64,000 nt of DNA from Desulfonatronovibrio magnus (GCF_000934755.1 NZ_KN882175.1:517736-581735), one strand, 5' to 3'. Shown: positions 9,192-18,994, counted from the first letter of the stretch. The notes: generated by a model not told the origin, from the letters alone. A program made the numbers and translations.

Positions 9192-9815
9192 ATGCGACAA
9201 TTTGAGATAAAATGGGCTGTTTTTGATTATGGAGGAGTACTTGCTGAAGAAGGTTTTGTGGCCGGACTAAAGGCTATTGCAGAACAGGAAAATCTTGACC
9301 CTGATACCCTGTTTGAATCCACCAGGGATTTGATTCATGACACCGGTTATTTAACCGGCAAGGTTCTGGAAGAAACCTTTTGGAGAGAGTTTAGAAAGCA
9401 AACCGGTATTCAAAGAACCGATGATGACCTGAGAAATCAAATTTTGTCCAGATTCAAAATTAGGCCCTGGATGCTGGACATTGTCCAGGAGCTGAAAAAA
9501 GCTGAAATAAATACAGCCATTCTCAGCGATCAGGTTAACTGGTTAGATGAACTGGACGTCAGGGACGACTTTTTCAAATATTTTGACAGGGTATACAACA
9601 GCTTTCATGTAGGTCTCAGCAAAATTGAAACCGACATCTTTGACGAGCTTATTACCTGGCTCAATGCATCTCCTGCAGAAATACTGTTTGTAGACGATCA
9701 CCCTGGCCATACAAGAAGAGCTGAGTCTCGAGGGCTTCAAACTATCCATTATCAGGACAGACAAGGCTTTACAGTCCGTTTATCCCAATTATGCCCGACG
9801 ATTACCAGCGCATAG
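9192..9815 (+). CDS. HAD-superfamily hydrolase
   Basis: The 207 residues contain all four HAD motifs: motif I FDYGGVL near residue 11, motif II ILSDQ, a motif III lysine in GLSKIE, and motif IV FVDDHPGH. The second acid of motif I is replaced by glycine, as in YihX-like sugar phosphatases of the family, so a small-molecule phosphatase is likely. The substrate is not deducible. AGGAG lies six bases before the ATG. It overlaps the next methyltransferase gene by 25 bp, which suggests coupled translation. Confidence 0.85.
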   Translation: MRQFEIKWAVFDYGGVLAEEGFVAGLKAIAEQENLDPDTLFESTRDLIHDTGYLTGKVLEETFWREFRKQTGIQRTDDDLRNQILSRFKIRPWMLDIVQELKKAEINTAILSDQVNWLDELDVRDDFFKYFDRVYNSFHVGLSKIETDIFDELITWLNASPAEILFVDDHPGHTRRAESRGLQTIHYQDRQGFTVRLSQLCPTITSA

Positions 9816-10414
9816 CGCCTGTTTACGATTTAATTCTCGACCCTCTTCTCAATCCCCTCAGGCGCAGGATTTCCAATATAATGCAGGAGTACAGGGTTGG
9901 AAAAGTGGTGGACCTTGGATGTGGCACAGGAAAACAGTGCGCGTTTCTTCACCGCGCAAACTTGGATGTGTATGGAGTGGACAGGTCTGCATCCATGCTT
10001 TCCAAAGCCTCAAATAACACTCCTGAAGGGATAAAGTATCAGCTTCAGGACTTCACAAGTACTGCGTTCCAGGATAATTACTTTCAGGCATCATTGATCA
10101 GCCTTGTTCTCCACGAGCATGATCAGAAAACGCAGCACAGCATGCTGACCGAGGCAAGGCGTGTTACTGAACAGGGTGGCATAACGGTCATTCTGGAGCA
10201 TCATGTGCCAGACAGTCTAAGCTCCTGGATAATGCACCATATTTCATGCATACCTGAAAGGCTGGCTGGTCGCAGACACTACCATAATTATATTTCCTTT
10301 ATGAAAAACAGGGGACTGCCTGGTCTGCTGGATAGTCGCCATGATCTAATTATAGTACGTGCTGAACCATATTTTTTTGGAGGGCTTATGCTTTATGTGT
10401 TAAAGTGCGCCTGA
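9791..10414 (+). CDS. Class I SAM-dependent methyltransferase
   Basis: The 207-residue protein has the SAM-binding motif VVDLGCGTGKQ near residue 39, an acidic residue after strand 2 (YGVDRS), and a UbiE-like layout ending in a hydrophobic C-terminus. The start lies inside the end of the HAD gene. It may act on a lipid, quinone or small molecule; neither context nor sequence settles this. It differs from the bioC gene at 15871, which has the longer BioC-type C-terminus. Confidence 0.82.
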   Translation: MPDDYQRIAPVYDLILDPLLNPLRRRISNIMQEYRVGKVVDLGCGTGKQCAFLHRANLDVYGVDRSASMLSKASNNTPEGIKYQLQDFTSTAFQDNYFQASLISLVLHEHDQKTQHSMLTEARRVTEQGGITVILEHHVPDSLSSWIMHHISCIPERLAGRRHYHNYISFMKNRGLPGLLDSRHDLIIVRAEPYFFGGLMLYVLKCA

Positions 10415-10460
10415 TGCGGTTCGGCCTGTAAACAAATAACAAGACAATACGAATCCTGAA

Positions 10461-10479
10461 AAGCGCTAAACAGATACAA
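10461..10479. repeat. Solo R1 end motif
   Basis: An AAGCGCTAAACAGATAC sequence identical to the right end of full R1 elements sits directly upstream of the ferritin ribosome site, without the rest of the element. It may be a remnant or a single-ended insertion. Confidence 0.5.
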
Positions 10480-10495
10480 AAAAAGGAGAAAAGTG

Positions 10496-10999
10496 ATGTT
10501 GACTGAAAAAATGGAAAAAAATCTAAACAAACAGGTTAATGCCGAACTTTATTCATCTTATCTTTACTTGTCCATGTCCGCTTATTTCAGCGAGATAAAT
10601 CTTGGAGGATGTGCTCATTGGATGCGTCTCCAGGCCGAAGAAGAACTGGCCCACGGCCTGAAAATCTACGATTACATCAATGAACGGGGCGGAAGGCCCG
10701 TTCTCGGCAGTATTGACGCACCTCCCCAGTCCTGGGATTCACCTGTGGATGTCTTTGAAAATGTCCTCAAGCACGAACAAAAGGTAACGTCCATGATCAA
10801 TGAACTTGTTGATCTGGCCATAAAAGAAAAAGACCATGCTACCAACAATTTTCTGCAGTGGTTTGTAGCTGAGCAGGTTGAAGAGGAAGCAAGCGCCAGT
10901 GACGTTTTGCAGAAGGTAAAACTTGCATCCAGCGATGCAGGCGGTATGTTTTTCCTTGACCAGGAATTTGGCAAAAGGGTTTTGCACAGTGAAGAATAA
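10496..10999 (+). CDS. ftnA: Non-haem ferritin
   Basis: This iron-storage protein oxidises Fe(II) at a diiron centre and stores it in a 24-mer shell. The 167 residues form a four-helix bundle. Ferroxidase ligands are visible as E17 in [11 protein letters not shown]50 and H53 in EEELAHG, and E94 in the HEQK stretch, with a glutamine in the EQVEEE helix. GGAG lies seven bases before ATG 10496; the GTG three bases earlier would be too close. The downstream maf gene overlaps its last 11 bases. Confidence 0.94.
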   Translation: MLTEKMEKNLNKQVNAELYSSYLYLSMSAYFSEINLGGCAHWMRLQAEEELAHGLKIYDYINERGGRPVLGSIDAPPQSWDSPVDVFENVLKHEQKVTSMINELVDLAIKEKDHATNNFLQWFVAEQVEEEASASDVLQKVKLASSDAGGMFFLDQEFGKRVLHSEE

Positions 11000-11660
11000 C
11001 TTTTGCCGGCAGGACCTGGACAGCACTCTGCCTCCTGGGCCGTTCAGGCCTGCTGCGCGCCTGATTCTGGCTTCAGCTTCTCCAAGGCGTCAGTTTCTCT
11101 TGTCCACCCTTGGCATAAGCTTTGAAGTTATTCCTGCAAATTATCGGGAGCCCCCTCCGCGCGAGAATCAGCAACCACAAGATTATGCTTTGGAACTGGC
11201 AGCAGCAAAAGGAAATGAGGTTGCTGAAAAAAATCCGGCAGCCATAGTCATCGCTGCTGATACCATTGTGGTGCATGACAATATCATTATGGGCAAACCC
11301 ACTTCCAAAGATCACGCTCTGAAAATGCTAAAGTCTTTACAGGGATCAGTTCATCAGGTCATAACAGCAGTGAACATCAGCTATGCAGCTTCTTCTAAGC
11401 AGGAAGCATTTTACAATATTACTGATGTAGAAATGGCTGAAGCATCAACTGATCTTCTAAAATGCTACATTAACACTGGTGAGCCCGCAGACAAAGCAGG
11501 CGCTTACGGCATTCAGGGCTTGGGAGGATTTCTAATTAAATCTCTAAGCGGATCATACACCAATGTGGTGGGATTGCCTTTATCAGAAGTTTGGAGCAGG
11601 CTTTTGCAGATTCAGGCAATAAGAGTGTCAGGATCTGTGCAACCCTTGGCGTGTGCATAG
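10989..11660 (+). CDS. maf: Maf-type nucleotide pyrophosphatase
   Basis: Maf proteins hydrolyse non-canonical or excess dTTP/UTP to monophosphates. The core starts with [10 protein letters not shown] and contains the catalytic region [17 protein letters not shown] and [13 protein letters not shown]. An ORF start at 10923 lies deep inside ferritin. GTG 10989, which overlaps the ferritin stop, gives 223 residues and is preferred, although the first 30 residues precede the conserved fold. Translation is probably coupled to ferritin. Confidence 0.88.
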   Translation: MKNNFCRQDLDSTLPPGPFRPAARLILASASPRRQFLLSTLGISFEVIPANYREPPPRENQQPQDYALELAAAKGNEVAEKNPAAIVIAADTIVVHDNIIMGKPTSKDHALKMLKSLQGSVHQVITAVNISYAASSKQEAFYNITDVEMAEASTDLLKCYINTGEPADKAGAYGIQGLGGFLIKSLSGSYTNVVGLPLSEVWSRLLQIQAIRVSGSVQPLACA

Positions 11661-11697
11661 AAATTCGCTGTGATGGCAAGCTTTTCAAGGAAAACAG

Positions 11698-12180
11698 ATG
11701 GGTAACTTGAGACTCAACAAGACAAAAATTCTTACAGGTGCGGCTACTCTGGGCTTTGTGGGTCACCTTCCCAAAGCCCCGGGTACCTGGGGGTCCTTTG
11801 TGGCCATGCTTGCAGCACCATGGCTCTTTATTCCATATTCACTGAGCACCAAACTCACTATACTTTTCGTTCTTTTTTTTGTGGGTTCCTGGGCCTGCTC
11901 AGCTGCTGAGAAGACCTTTGGCAAAAAAGATCCCAGTCAGGCTATTATTGATGAAGTTCTTGGTCAGTGGATAACCTTCCTGTTCATTACCACTGCAGCC
12001 ATTTTACCTCTGTTGCTTGGCTTCATCCTGTTTCGAGTTTTCGACATTACCAAGCCCTTTCCTGTGCGGCAGTCTGAAAAATGGCTTCCAGGCGGCTATT
12101 CAGTTATGCTGGATGACCTTATTGCTGGTCTTTACGCGTTGGCAGCCTTAAGTTTGATACTTTATCTGATCCCAGCTTAA
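11698..12180 (+). CDS. pgpA: Phosphatidylglycerophosphatase A
   Basis: PgpA dephosphorylates phosphatidylglycerophosphate to phosphatidylglycerol at the inner membrane. The 160-residue protein has the signature GHLPKAPGTWGS near residue 22 and the acidic site IIDEVLGQW, with four hydrophobic helices. AAGGA lies seven bases before the ATG. It is the third gene of a ferritin-maf-pgpA run and starts 37 bp after maf. Confidence 0.93.
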   Translation: MGNLRLNKTKILTGAATLGFVGHLPKAPGTWGSFVAMLAAPWLFIPYSLSTKLTILFVLFFVGSWACSAAEKTFGKKDPSQAIIDEVLGQWITFLFITTAAILPLLLGFILFRVFDITKPFPVRQSEKWLPGGYSVMLDDLIAGLYALAALSLILYLIPA

Positions 12181-12229
12181 ATACATGCACTAGTTCAGAA
12201 TTATTACTGAAACCCTGCCAAAAAAACAA

Positions 12230-12520
12230 AAACATCTGAACCGCAAAGGTGCGAAGGTCTCAAAGTTAAAGACAATAAAGAAGATATTTTTGAAAACCTG
12301 ACATCGGCTTTCAAAAAGGCTGCCTTTTCATTTGCCGCCTGCCTTGTTAAACAGACATAGTCTCCGTCGCAGACGGGTTTAACTGGGTTCCCCGGCAAAT
12401 GAAAAAACTTCTTTCTTCCTTTGCGCCCTTTGCCTGCCCGGTTAAACAACGCTGAAAGCGTTCCTGCGCAGCAGGGTTTAACTGGGCGTCTTGAGTGAGT
12501 CTTTTTACCCAGGGCTAAAC
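12230..12520. repeat. Composite palindromic repeat with two GTTAAAC...GTTTAAC modules
   Basis: The 412-bp gap between pgpA and the chemoreceptor has no gene. It holds a low-complexity background (GCAAAGGTGCGAAGGTC, CCTTTGCGCCCTTTGC) interrupted by two modules with inverted ends GTTAAAC and GTTTAACTGGG, near 12344-12380 and 12441-12485. The first is itself flanked by inverted CATTTGCCG / CGGCAAATG (12329-12402). Confidence 0.6.
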
Positions 12521-12538
12521 TATTACAAAAATTCAATA

Positions 12539-12567
12539 AGCAGGGAACATTCCGGATGCTCCCTGCT
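12539..12567 (-). terminator. Rho-independent terminator of the chemoreceptor gene
   Basis: Eight-base arms AGCAGGGA and TCCCTGCT pair around a 13-nt loop. On the minus strand they are followed by TATTGAATTTTT. The hairpin lies about 25 bp past the stop codon. Confidence 0.75.
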
Positions 12568-12592
12568 TTCCCAAAAAGATCAGCTTATACTT

Positions 12593-14749
12593 TTATGCCT
12601 GATCTTTCATTTCCTGGACCAGAGACTGAAGATCACTGGCCTGTTTTGCCAGATCACTGATTGCCTGGGCAGACTGTGCCATGACGTCAGCAGTTTCACC
12701 TGCTACCCTGTTAATATCATCTACAGAGCGGTTGATCTCTTCACTCGCTGATGACTGTTCTTCTGAAGCAGTAGCAATGGCGCGAACCTGATCTGAAGAG
12801 CGCTCCGCAAGAGAAACAATCTCCTCGAGCTGTTGGCCTGACAGGTTGGACAGATCAGTTGCTGTTTTTACTGACTCCACAGTAGAATCAACACTCTTGG
12901 CATTGTTTCTAACGTCTTCCTGAATGGCTTGAATAGATTCTCCAACTTCCTTGGTGGCGTTCATGGTCTTTTCAGCCAGCTTTCTGACCTCGTCAGCTAC
13001 AACTGCAAAGCCCCTGCCGGCTTCACCTGCTCTTGCAGCCTCGATGGCAGCGTTGAGCGCCAGGAGATTGGTCTGGTCTGCTATATCTTCAATAACAGTC
13101 ATAATTCTTCCGATTCCCTCAGCTCTTTGCCCCAGTCCTGCAATCTTGGACTTTAGCTCTTCAGCTGCTGTCTGGACCTGTTTAATAGCCTTGATGGCAT
13201 CCTGCACGGTCTTGGAACCCTTTAAGGCGTTATTCTGGGCTTCTTCTGAAAATTCAGCAGCCTGTGAGGCATTTTTGGCAACTTCAAGAACAGTAGCGTT
13301 CATTTCTTCCATGGCGGTTGCTGTTTCCTGTGTCCTTTGCTGCTGGTCTTCAGACCCGCGACTGGCCTGCTCCACCTGAGCGGAAAGTTCTTCTGATGCT
13401 GAAGATATACTTTCAATAATATCTTCAATTTTTGAAGCTGCACTGAGCATTCCTTCTCTTTGAGCCTGCTCAGCCTTCTTCATGGCCTCTTCAGCCTTTA
13501 AGCGAAACTGTTCGGCTTTTTCGGTTTCTTCTCTGGCCTGGCTGGTTTTCTCATCCGCCTCAAATATTTTTTCTTTAAGATTGTCCACCATTACCTGCAG
13601 GCTTCCTGCCAGATCCTGCATTTCATCCTTGGAGCTAACATCAAGCTGCTGGTCAAGATCTCCATTAGAAACCTTGGAGGCAAAATCATTTATCCTTTTA
13701 AGGGGCCTGATTACTGCATAGTTAGTGGTCAACTGCCCTACAACCAGCAAAAGGATTAAAAGCCCGGCCATAATTGCCAGCAAAGTGATTGTAAGGTTAC
13801 GGATTAATGCCTGCTCAACAGATGTATCCAGCACGTAGGCCATCACTCCTACCTGGTTTCCTGTGAAATCAACCACTGGAAACACTGACAATGAATAGTT
13901 TCCTGCAGTTTCCACAGCCAGTTCACGTGTGCCTCTCTCCAACAGTCTGGATGAAATTAACTGGTTTATTCTTGCATCTTCAGTGCCTGAAACCTTGACG
14001 AACCGGTTATCAATAACAGGATGGCGGGACTCATCCTGAAGCCTCTGGGCAATACGCAGCAAATCATAATTCATGTACAAAAGCAGCTCATGTCCTTCAG
14101 CTGCTGCTGCCGCCTCAACAATGGGCTCAAATTCAATAAGCATTTCCACTGAACCCAGCTGATTACGGCGATCATCCATAACAGGCAGAACACTGCGCAC
14201 AGTAAAACCGCCTCGACCAATTTCAAGCCCTTCAACAGCCCTGCCCGAACGGTTGACCTGCATAACTGTTTGCCTGAATTCTGAAATATCATCTGATTCA
14301 TCAACCCATTGTCCGTCACGTATGAAATTTTTCTCTCTCCACAACCGAACCAGGCTTCTGCCATTGGGAAGATGAAAATGAAGCATTAGGGGCTCACCTC
14401 TGACTGCTTCAAAACTGTCCAGCATGTCACTTAGGTTGGCACGCAGCATCTCCCTGGCTCTTTGTGATTCAGGAGAAGCACCGTCATTGATATTTCCGGA
14501 AAGAGCAACCCGGTAAGCTTCCGCCACTGCAGGCAGCCTGGAAAAAAGAGCTGATACTGACTCTGCCTCGCGAAATGCAAGAGACATGGCTGAGTCAATT
14601 TCATCTGCTTTACTTTGTCCGATTTCGCGAATGAATTCATTGCTGACACGATTCAGCTGATAGTTGAGGACAACAAAAATAATTACTACCAGTGCCACCA
14701 GCGACACTAACATGGGAATAAATATTTTCCCCCTGATCTTAAAACGCAT
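12593..14749 (-). CDS. Methyl-accepting chemotaxis protein
   Basis: This 718-residue transmembrane chemoreceptor has one helix at about 12-32, a large periplasmic ligand domain (33-320) resembling a double-Cache fold, a second helix at about 321-343, a HAMP domain to about 395, and a cytoplasmic coiled-coil signalling domain. The hairpin tip is recognisable near residue 563 ([15 protein letters not shown] and [14 protein letters not shown]), which contacts CheA and CheW. The C-terminus ends in KDQA with no CheR-binding pentapeptide. No chemotaxis operon surrounds it, so it feeds a pathway encoded elsewhere. The ligand is unknown. Confidence 0.95.
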   Translation of the reverse strand: MRFKIRGKIFIPMLVSLVALVVIIFVVLNYQLNRVSNEFIREIGQSKADEIDSAMSLAFREAESVSALFSRLPAVAEAYRVALSGNINDGASPESQRAREMLRANLSDMLDSFEAVRGEPLMLHFHLPNGRSLVRLWREKNFIRDGQWVDESDDISEFRQTVMQVNRSGRAVEGLEIGRGGFTVRSVLPVMDDRRNQLGSVEMLIEFEPIVEAAAAAEGHELLLYMNYDLLRIAQRLQDESRHPVIDNRFVKVSGTEDARINQLISSRLLERGTRELAVETAGNYSLSVFPVVDFTGNQVGVMAYVLDTSVEQALIRNLTITLLAIMAGLLILLLVVGQLTTNYAVIRPLKRINDFASKVSNGDLDQQLDVSSKDEMQDLAGSLQVMVDNLKEKIFEADEKTSQAREETEKAEQFRLKAEEAMKKAEQAQREGMLSAASKIEDIIESISSASEELSAQVEQASRGSEDQQQRTQETATAMEEMNATVLEVAKNASQAAEFSEEAQNNALKGSKTVQDAIKAIKQVQTAAEELKSKIAGLGQRAEGIGRIMTVIEDIADQTNLLALNAAIEAARAGEAGRGFAVVADEVRKLAEKTMNATKEVGESIQAIQEDVRNNAKSVDSTVESVKTATDLSNLSGQQLEEIVSLAERSSDQVRAIATASEEQSSASEEINRSVDDINRVAGETADVMAQSAQAISDLAKQASDLQSLVQEMKDQA

Positions 14750-15048
14750 ATCAACCTCCCGAGGCTGTGAAAAAATTAACTGAAACAGAATCAGCCAAAT
14801 ATATTACGGACATGAATTAATGACTGTCAGCGGCTATCTGCAAGGCTTGCAGCCTAAAAAAATGTAGTGAGCATCACTGAAATAGATATCAAATAAATGC
14901 AAATATTACCGGATAGTTTCATTTTTGTCTACACAGATTATCTTTTCACAAACTGAAAACAACAAATTCAGTCAGTGAGTATACAGCCGACCTGCAAGGG
15001 GCAAAACCAGGATTGACACTAAAGCTTTCCACAACTATCAGGCTTCCT
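14750..15048. other. Intergenic region with a 15-bp perfect palindrome
   Basis: No coding potential is evident between the divergent chemoreceptor and esterase genes, apart from a possible TTG start for the latter at 15013. CTGCAAGGCTTGCAG at 14838-14852 is a perfect inverted repeat. It could be an operator but has no T-tract that would make it a terminator. Confidence 0.4.
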
Positions 15049-15687
15049 ATGCATGAAGCAGTAAATCATCACCCCGGCATGACTGACTCACGAAAAAGAC
15101 TCTTTATCTCGGGCTGGGCCGGTTTTCCGGAACTTTTTCCACAAATATCAAGAAACTTCACTTTTGTTTTGCCTTTTGGTCCTGAGCACGAGTATTTTGA
15201 ACAAAAATATGTGAATCAACACTGGGATACAATTGCAGGCTGGTCACTTGGAGCTCATCTTTGCCTTAAAAAATTACATGAGCTCAAAACCTCGCATCTT
15301 ATTTTGATTGCGCCGTTTCTTGACTTCTGCACCTACACGCCGCCGGAAAAAGTAAGAGAGATGATCGCCGGTCTTAAACGTAAACCACAAGCCCTGACCC
15401 GCTGGTTCTGGAAGCAATGCGGCATAACCCGGACCGGCATCAGGATTGAGCATCATCAGGAATTGCTTATGGGGCTTGAGTATCTACTTGATTCAAGCAT
15501 CAAAAGCCTGCCAGAAGTCACTATAAATTCTGTCACCATAATGCACGGAGTCAGAGACAGAATAGTCCCTGCCCGGGCATCAGAAATATTACTGGAGTCC
15601 ATACCTGGTGCCTGCTACATTACGTTGCCATACGGTCACTTTATTCCTGAAGCTGAGATTCTGCAGCGCATCAAGACATCAAATTAA
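15049..15687 (+). CDS. Alpha/beta hydrolase, candidate pimeloyl-ACP methyl ester esterase (BioH/BioG-like)
   Basis: The 212-residue protein has a complete serine-hydrolase triad: Ser66 in GWSLGAH, Asp170 in HGVRDRIVP, and His197 in YGHFIPE. E. coli BioH also uses a GWSLG elbow, and the shorter length here is closer to BioG. It lies 183 bp upstream of bioC on the same strand, and no other bioH-type gene is in the window. The inferred role is demethylation of pimeloyl-ACP methyl ester, ending the BioC-initiated cycle. The start is uncertain: a TTG at 15013 with AAGGGG upstream would add 12 residues. Confidence 0.7.
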   Translation: MHEAVNHHPGMTDSRKRLFISGWAGFPELFPQISRNFTFVLPFGPEHEYFEQKYVNQHWDTIAGWSLGAHLCLKKLHELKTSHLILIAPFLDFCTYTPPEKVREMIAGLKRKPQALTRWFWKQCGITRTGIRIEHHQELLMGLEYLLDSSIKSLPEVTINSVTIMHGVRDRIVPARASEILLESIPGACYITLPYGHFIPEAEILQRIKTSN

Positions 15688-15870
15688 TACTGAAAACTGA
15701 ACATAGATCCTGGCCCTCTGGACCATTATCCATACTGAATCTCATTGAATAAGCGTTAATTCACAACATTTTCTAAAAAACTTCATTGTCTTCCGTGTAT
15801 TCCGCGGGCTGTATTTTTTATTTTGAAAAGAAACTACAGGTTTGTTTGAAATACCCTGAAACGCCTATAC

Positions 15871-16647
15871 ATGCATAATACTATTCGCCACAAATTTGAC
15901 AGGTCAAGCATTACATACAGGGCAAACGCCCCTGTCCAGGATCACGTTGCAGCTAAATGCGCCATGAGAGTTCCGAAAGGATTCTCTGGCAATATCCTGG
16001 AAATCGGAGCAGGTGGTGGTCTGTTAAGCGAAAAAGTACTTGCAAGAATTAGTCCTGCCAGTCATTACTATGCCTTAGACATTTCTAAGGCCATGCTCAA
16101 CATCATTAAAAATCCCGGCATGCAATCAGATATCTTTCCTGGCATTGAAAAAGTGCAGGCTGATGGAGAATACCCGCCCTTTCAAGATTGCTCCTTAGAT
16201 CTTATGCTGAGTTCTTCCACCATGCAGTGGTACAAAAACAGCCCAGCTTCAATGACTCGAAATCTTCAACTTTTAAAACCAGGTGGACTGTTTTCCCTTG
16301 GCCTTTTTGTGCAAGGCACTTTTAAGGAAATGGAACATGTCAGCTCTTTAACAGGGTTTGGATCAACCCATATTCTTCCTGTAGCTTCTGAGTGCCTGTC
16401 TGCTCTGCAAAAAGAAAAGTTAGAGCTTGCTTCAGAAATAGAAACCAAAACAATTCAATATGACTCAGTTCTTTCATTTCTGAAAAAACATAAGCAAACA
16501 GGTGCAACTTTTTCAGGAAAAAAAGCTCGATTTGGCAGGGAAAGGCTTAGAAAATTTATTGCTGCATACGAGGAGCATTACGAAAAAGATGGGAAAATTC
16601 AGGTCAGCTACCAGATTTTGTATATATGGGGCCGCAAGTTGCTTTGA
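15871..16647 (+). CDS. bioC: Malonyl-ACP O-methyltransferase
   Basis: BioC methylates the free carboxyl of malonyl-ACP so that fatty acid synthase can build a pimeloyl chain. The 258 residues start with a KFDRSSITY-type N-terminus typical of BioC. They continue with the SAM motif ILEIGAGGGLLSE, an acid after strand 2 (YALDIS), and the LMLSSSTMQWY segment characteristic of BioC. The C-terminal half follows the family layout (SVLSFLKKHKQTGA). No clear ribosome site precedes the ATG. Repeat units start about 60 bp after the stop. Confidence 0.88.
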   Translation: MHNTIRHKFDRSSITYRANAPVQDHVAAKCAMRVPKGFSGNILEIGAGGGLLSEKVLARISPASHYYALDISKAMLNIIKNPGMQSDIFPGIEKVQADGEYPPFQDCSLDLMLSSSTMQWYKNSPASMTRNLQLLKPGGLFSLGLFVQGTFKEMEHVSSLTGFGSTHILPVASECLSALQKEKLELASEIETKTIQYDSVLSFLKKHKQTGATFSGKKARFGRERLRKFIAAYEEHYEKDGKIQVSYQILYIWGRKLL

Positions 16648-16706
16648 GCAAATGTCAAACCCTGACTGTCTGGTTTGGTTGAAATAGGATCATAGGTACT
16701 TAGAAG

Positions 16707-17011
16707 CTCCTCACCCGGGCGGACTGGGACCGTACTTGTGAGTAAGTTTAAGACTCTGTCACTTTTCTGGAAATTGGGACAGTCCCCGCGAGGTACTATA
16801 AAAAAGTAATGATACTGCATTGGTTCCTGGAAAAAATTTGCTTAAATGAAAAAATTTACACAGCGAGGGACAGTCCCTGTGCCAAGCGTAAAGCTCTCAT
16901 CTTTGACGGAATTTTTCAGGCAAATGTGCATCATTCATAAGCAAAAATCGTAAAACATGAAAATTGTAACCGTCTGATTTTATTAGCAAAAAGATTGTAG
17001 TTACTTGTAAG
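16707..17011 (+). repeat. Modular repeat unit A1
   Basis: The unit of about 305 bp starts CTCCTCACCCGGGCGG and ends AGTTACTTGTAAG. Its cargo includes two GGGACAGTCCC palindromes and is nearly identical to units B (19806) and D1 (30098). A diverged end motif (TAGGTACTTAGAAG) precedes it, so it stands in a head-to-tail chain. No credible gene lies inside; a minus-strand ORF shared by the copies is a by-product of the repeat. Confidence 0.8.
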
Positions 17012-17419
17012 CTCCTCACCCGGGCGGCATGGGACCAAACATGTGAGTAACTGTCTTTAAAGTGGAGCCTGCATCCTGCAGGCTATTTAATTCCAGGCGG
17101 CTGGAAGCCGCCTCCACCTTGAAGAACAGTCCCATATTTATGCCCCTCGTTTTCAGGCTCCAGCCTGGGGGCGTTTTTCTCTTGCGGCTCCAGCCGCTTC
17201 TTAAAATGTTGCTGGAGCTACAAAAAAAGAGGTGTAATAGCCTCAAAACGTTAGAGATTGCCGCGCTCGAAGACTCGCTCGCAATGACACCTGAGCTGTC
17301 AGGAATGTAGTTGCTGAAAACCTGTCACCCTCGAGGGAGCCTGAGCGACTGAAGCAATCTGTATGGTAAAACCATAATACTCTGATTTTATTAGCAAAAC
17401 GATTCCAGTTACTTAGAAG
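17012..17419 (+). repeat. Modular repeat unit A2 (composite cargo)
   Basis: It begins immediately after A1 with the same CTCCTCACCCGGGCGG end and finishes AGTTACTTAGAAG two bases before the bioB stop codon. Inside, in order, are blocks matching the cargo of unit C2 (CTGCATCCTGCAGGCT palindrome), unit C1 (GCGGCTCCAGCCGC palindrome) and unit D2 (a GATTGCCGCGCTCG segment and a GAAGCAATCTG segment). Confidence 0.8.
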
Positions 17420-17421
17420 CA

Positions 17422-18390
17422 CTAAAGCACCTCAAGCCCCATCTCCCTGATCAACCTCATATCTTCACCACTGTTTCTGCCTTGTCTGGTAAGATAATTT
17501 CCAGTCATGACCGAACTGGCCCCGGCCGGATAAATAAATGGATGCAGCTCACCAAGGTTTTCCACTCTACCGCCACATACAATAATATCTTTTTCCGGCA
17601 GAATATAACGAAGCATGCAAATGATTTTCAAACATCTCAACGGAGTTATGCGCGGAGAATTTTCCAATGGGGTGCCTGGAATGGGAACCAAAAAATTAAC
17701 TGGTACACTAACAACATCCAATTCTTTAAGCACCATAGCCAGCTGTATGACGTGAGCGTCAGTCTCACCCAGACCGAAAACCGCACCGCTGCATACATCC
17801 AGACCAGCCTTAACAGCGGCATTTATGGTCTGGACGCGATGAGAAAAATCATGGGTGGTACATATTTTTGCAAAAAAATCAGGTGCAGTCTCAAGATTGT
17901 GATGGTAGCGAGTAAGACCTGCTTCCTTTAAAAGTTTAAAATCCATCTCAGTCAAAATACCAAGAGATGCACAAACACTGACATTACGTGCCTTAAGCTC
18001 AACAACCGCCTTACAGACCTCCTCCACTTCATTGCGGGACAGTCCTTTGCCTGAAGTCACAATGGAGAACCTTCCGCACCCGGTTCCTGCGGCTACCATG
18101 CCGATATCCACAAGCTCATGATGAGATTTCAGTGGATAGTTATGGATACGCTGCTTATAGTGGGCTGATTGAGCACAAAACGAACAGTCTTCAGAACAGC
18201 TGCCTGACTTGGCGTTGGTAATGGAGCATACCCCGATTTTTGCTCCATGATATTTTTCTCTCAAAAGAGTGGCTCCAGGGAATAGTTGAAACGTATCCCT
18301 GTAAGGCAGCTCCAGAAGATTCTTGATTTCTTTTTCCGTCAGACGCTGGCCTGACTCTGATTTCACAGCTAACTCATAAAAATAGTTCAT
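17422..18390 (-). CDS. bioB: Biotin synthase
   Basis: This radical SAM enzyme inserts sulfur into dethiobiotin. The [4Fe-4S] motif CSEDCSFC lies near residue 65. The [2Fe-2S] ligands include the later cysteines and the arginine in CGGR near residue 273. Length (322 aa) matches the family. ATG 18390 lies inside the end of bioD and has AAGGA nine bases upstream; the TTG one codon earlier is less likely. It is last in the LysM-bioD-bioB run, and its stop codon abuts repeat unit A2. Confidence 0.96.
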   Translation of the reverse strand: MNYFYELAVKSESGQRLTEKEIKNLLELPYRDTFQLFPGATLLREKYHGAKIGVCSITNAKSGSCSEDCSFCAQSAHYKQRIHNYPLKSHHELVDIGMVAAGTGCGRFSIVTSGKGLSRNEVEEVCKAVVELKARNVSVCASLGILTEMDFKLLKEAGLTRYHHNLETAPDFFAKICTTHDFSHRVQTINAAVKAGLDVCSGAVFGLGETDAHVIQLAMVLKELDVVSVPVNFLVPIPGTPLENSPRITPLRCLKIICMLRYILPEKDIIVCGGRVENLGELHPFIYPAGASSVMTGNYLTRQGRNSGEDMRLIREMGLEVL

Positions 18391-18994
18391 CAAATTTTTT
18401 CCTTAACATATCAGGAGTTATTGACTCAAGAGAGTCAAGCTGGGCTATAACCTGGACATTGCTAAACCTTTCAATAGCCTGTTTATGGTCACGATTGATT
18501 CCATCGCTTAAAATAACGCCCAGAATATCAATAGAGCGGGTTTTCAAGGCTTCAATGGTCAGCAGGGTATGATTGATCACTCCAAGTTTGTTGCGGGCTA
18601 CTATCAAAGCTGGCAGATTCAGCTTTTGAATCAGGTCGATCATCAGGAAATCATTATTAAGAGGTACCAGCAGTCCTCCGGCCCCTTCAACAATTAAAGG
18701 AAACACATCAGGAGATTTGATCTTCTCCGGATCAATATATGAACTGTCTAAGGCAGCTGCGAGATGAGGAGATAGTGGTTCTGCAAAAGAATAAACTTCC
18801 GGAATAATCCTGTTCTCCGTGATACCGGCCATTTGCCTGACCATATCACTGTCTGAGACCAGCCTGGAACCTGTCTGCACCGGCTTCCAGTAAAAAGCAT
18901 CAAGTCCGCGCACCAGCATGGAACTGACTATGGTTTTACCAGCTTCAGTATCAACCCCTGTTACAAAAAATCTGTCAGGAAAAACAAATGCCAT
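18374..18994 (-). CDS. bioD: Dethiobiotin synthetase
   Basis: BioD closes the ureido ring of dethiobiotin from DAPA, CO2 and ATP. The P-loop variant TGVDTEAGKT lies at residues 12-21, FYWKPVQTGS follows near residue 40, and VEGAGGLLVPL near residue 107 is diagnostic. The ATG shares its A with the upstream LysM stop codon (TGATG), and the gene overlaps bioB by 17 bp, so the three are translationally coupled. Length is 206 residues. Confidence 0.95.
   Translation of the reverse strand: MAFVFPDRFFVTGVDTEAGKTIVSSMLVRGLDAFYWKPVQTGSRLVSDSDMVRQMAGITENRIIPEVYSFAEPLSPHLAAALDSSYIDPEKIKSPDVFPLIVEGAGGLLVPLNNDFLMIDLIQKLNLPALIVARNKLGVINHTLLTIEALKTRSIDILGVILSDGINRDHKQAIERFSNVQVIAQLDSLESITPDMLRKKFDELFL

Noticed and set aside
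14838-14852. Perfect palindrome as a terminator for the chemoreceptor or esterase gene
   Set aside because: It lies upstream of both divergent genes and has no suitable T-tract, so it is at most an operator candidate.
16608-16820. Minus-strand frame sharing the peptide IVPRGDCPNFQKSD with a frame at 30071-30355
   Set aside because: The shared peptide is explained by the nearly identical modular units at DNA level. The frames differ in start and length and extend into unrelated sequence.
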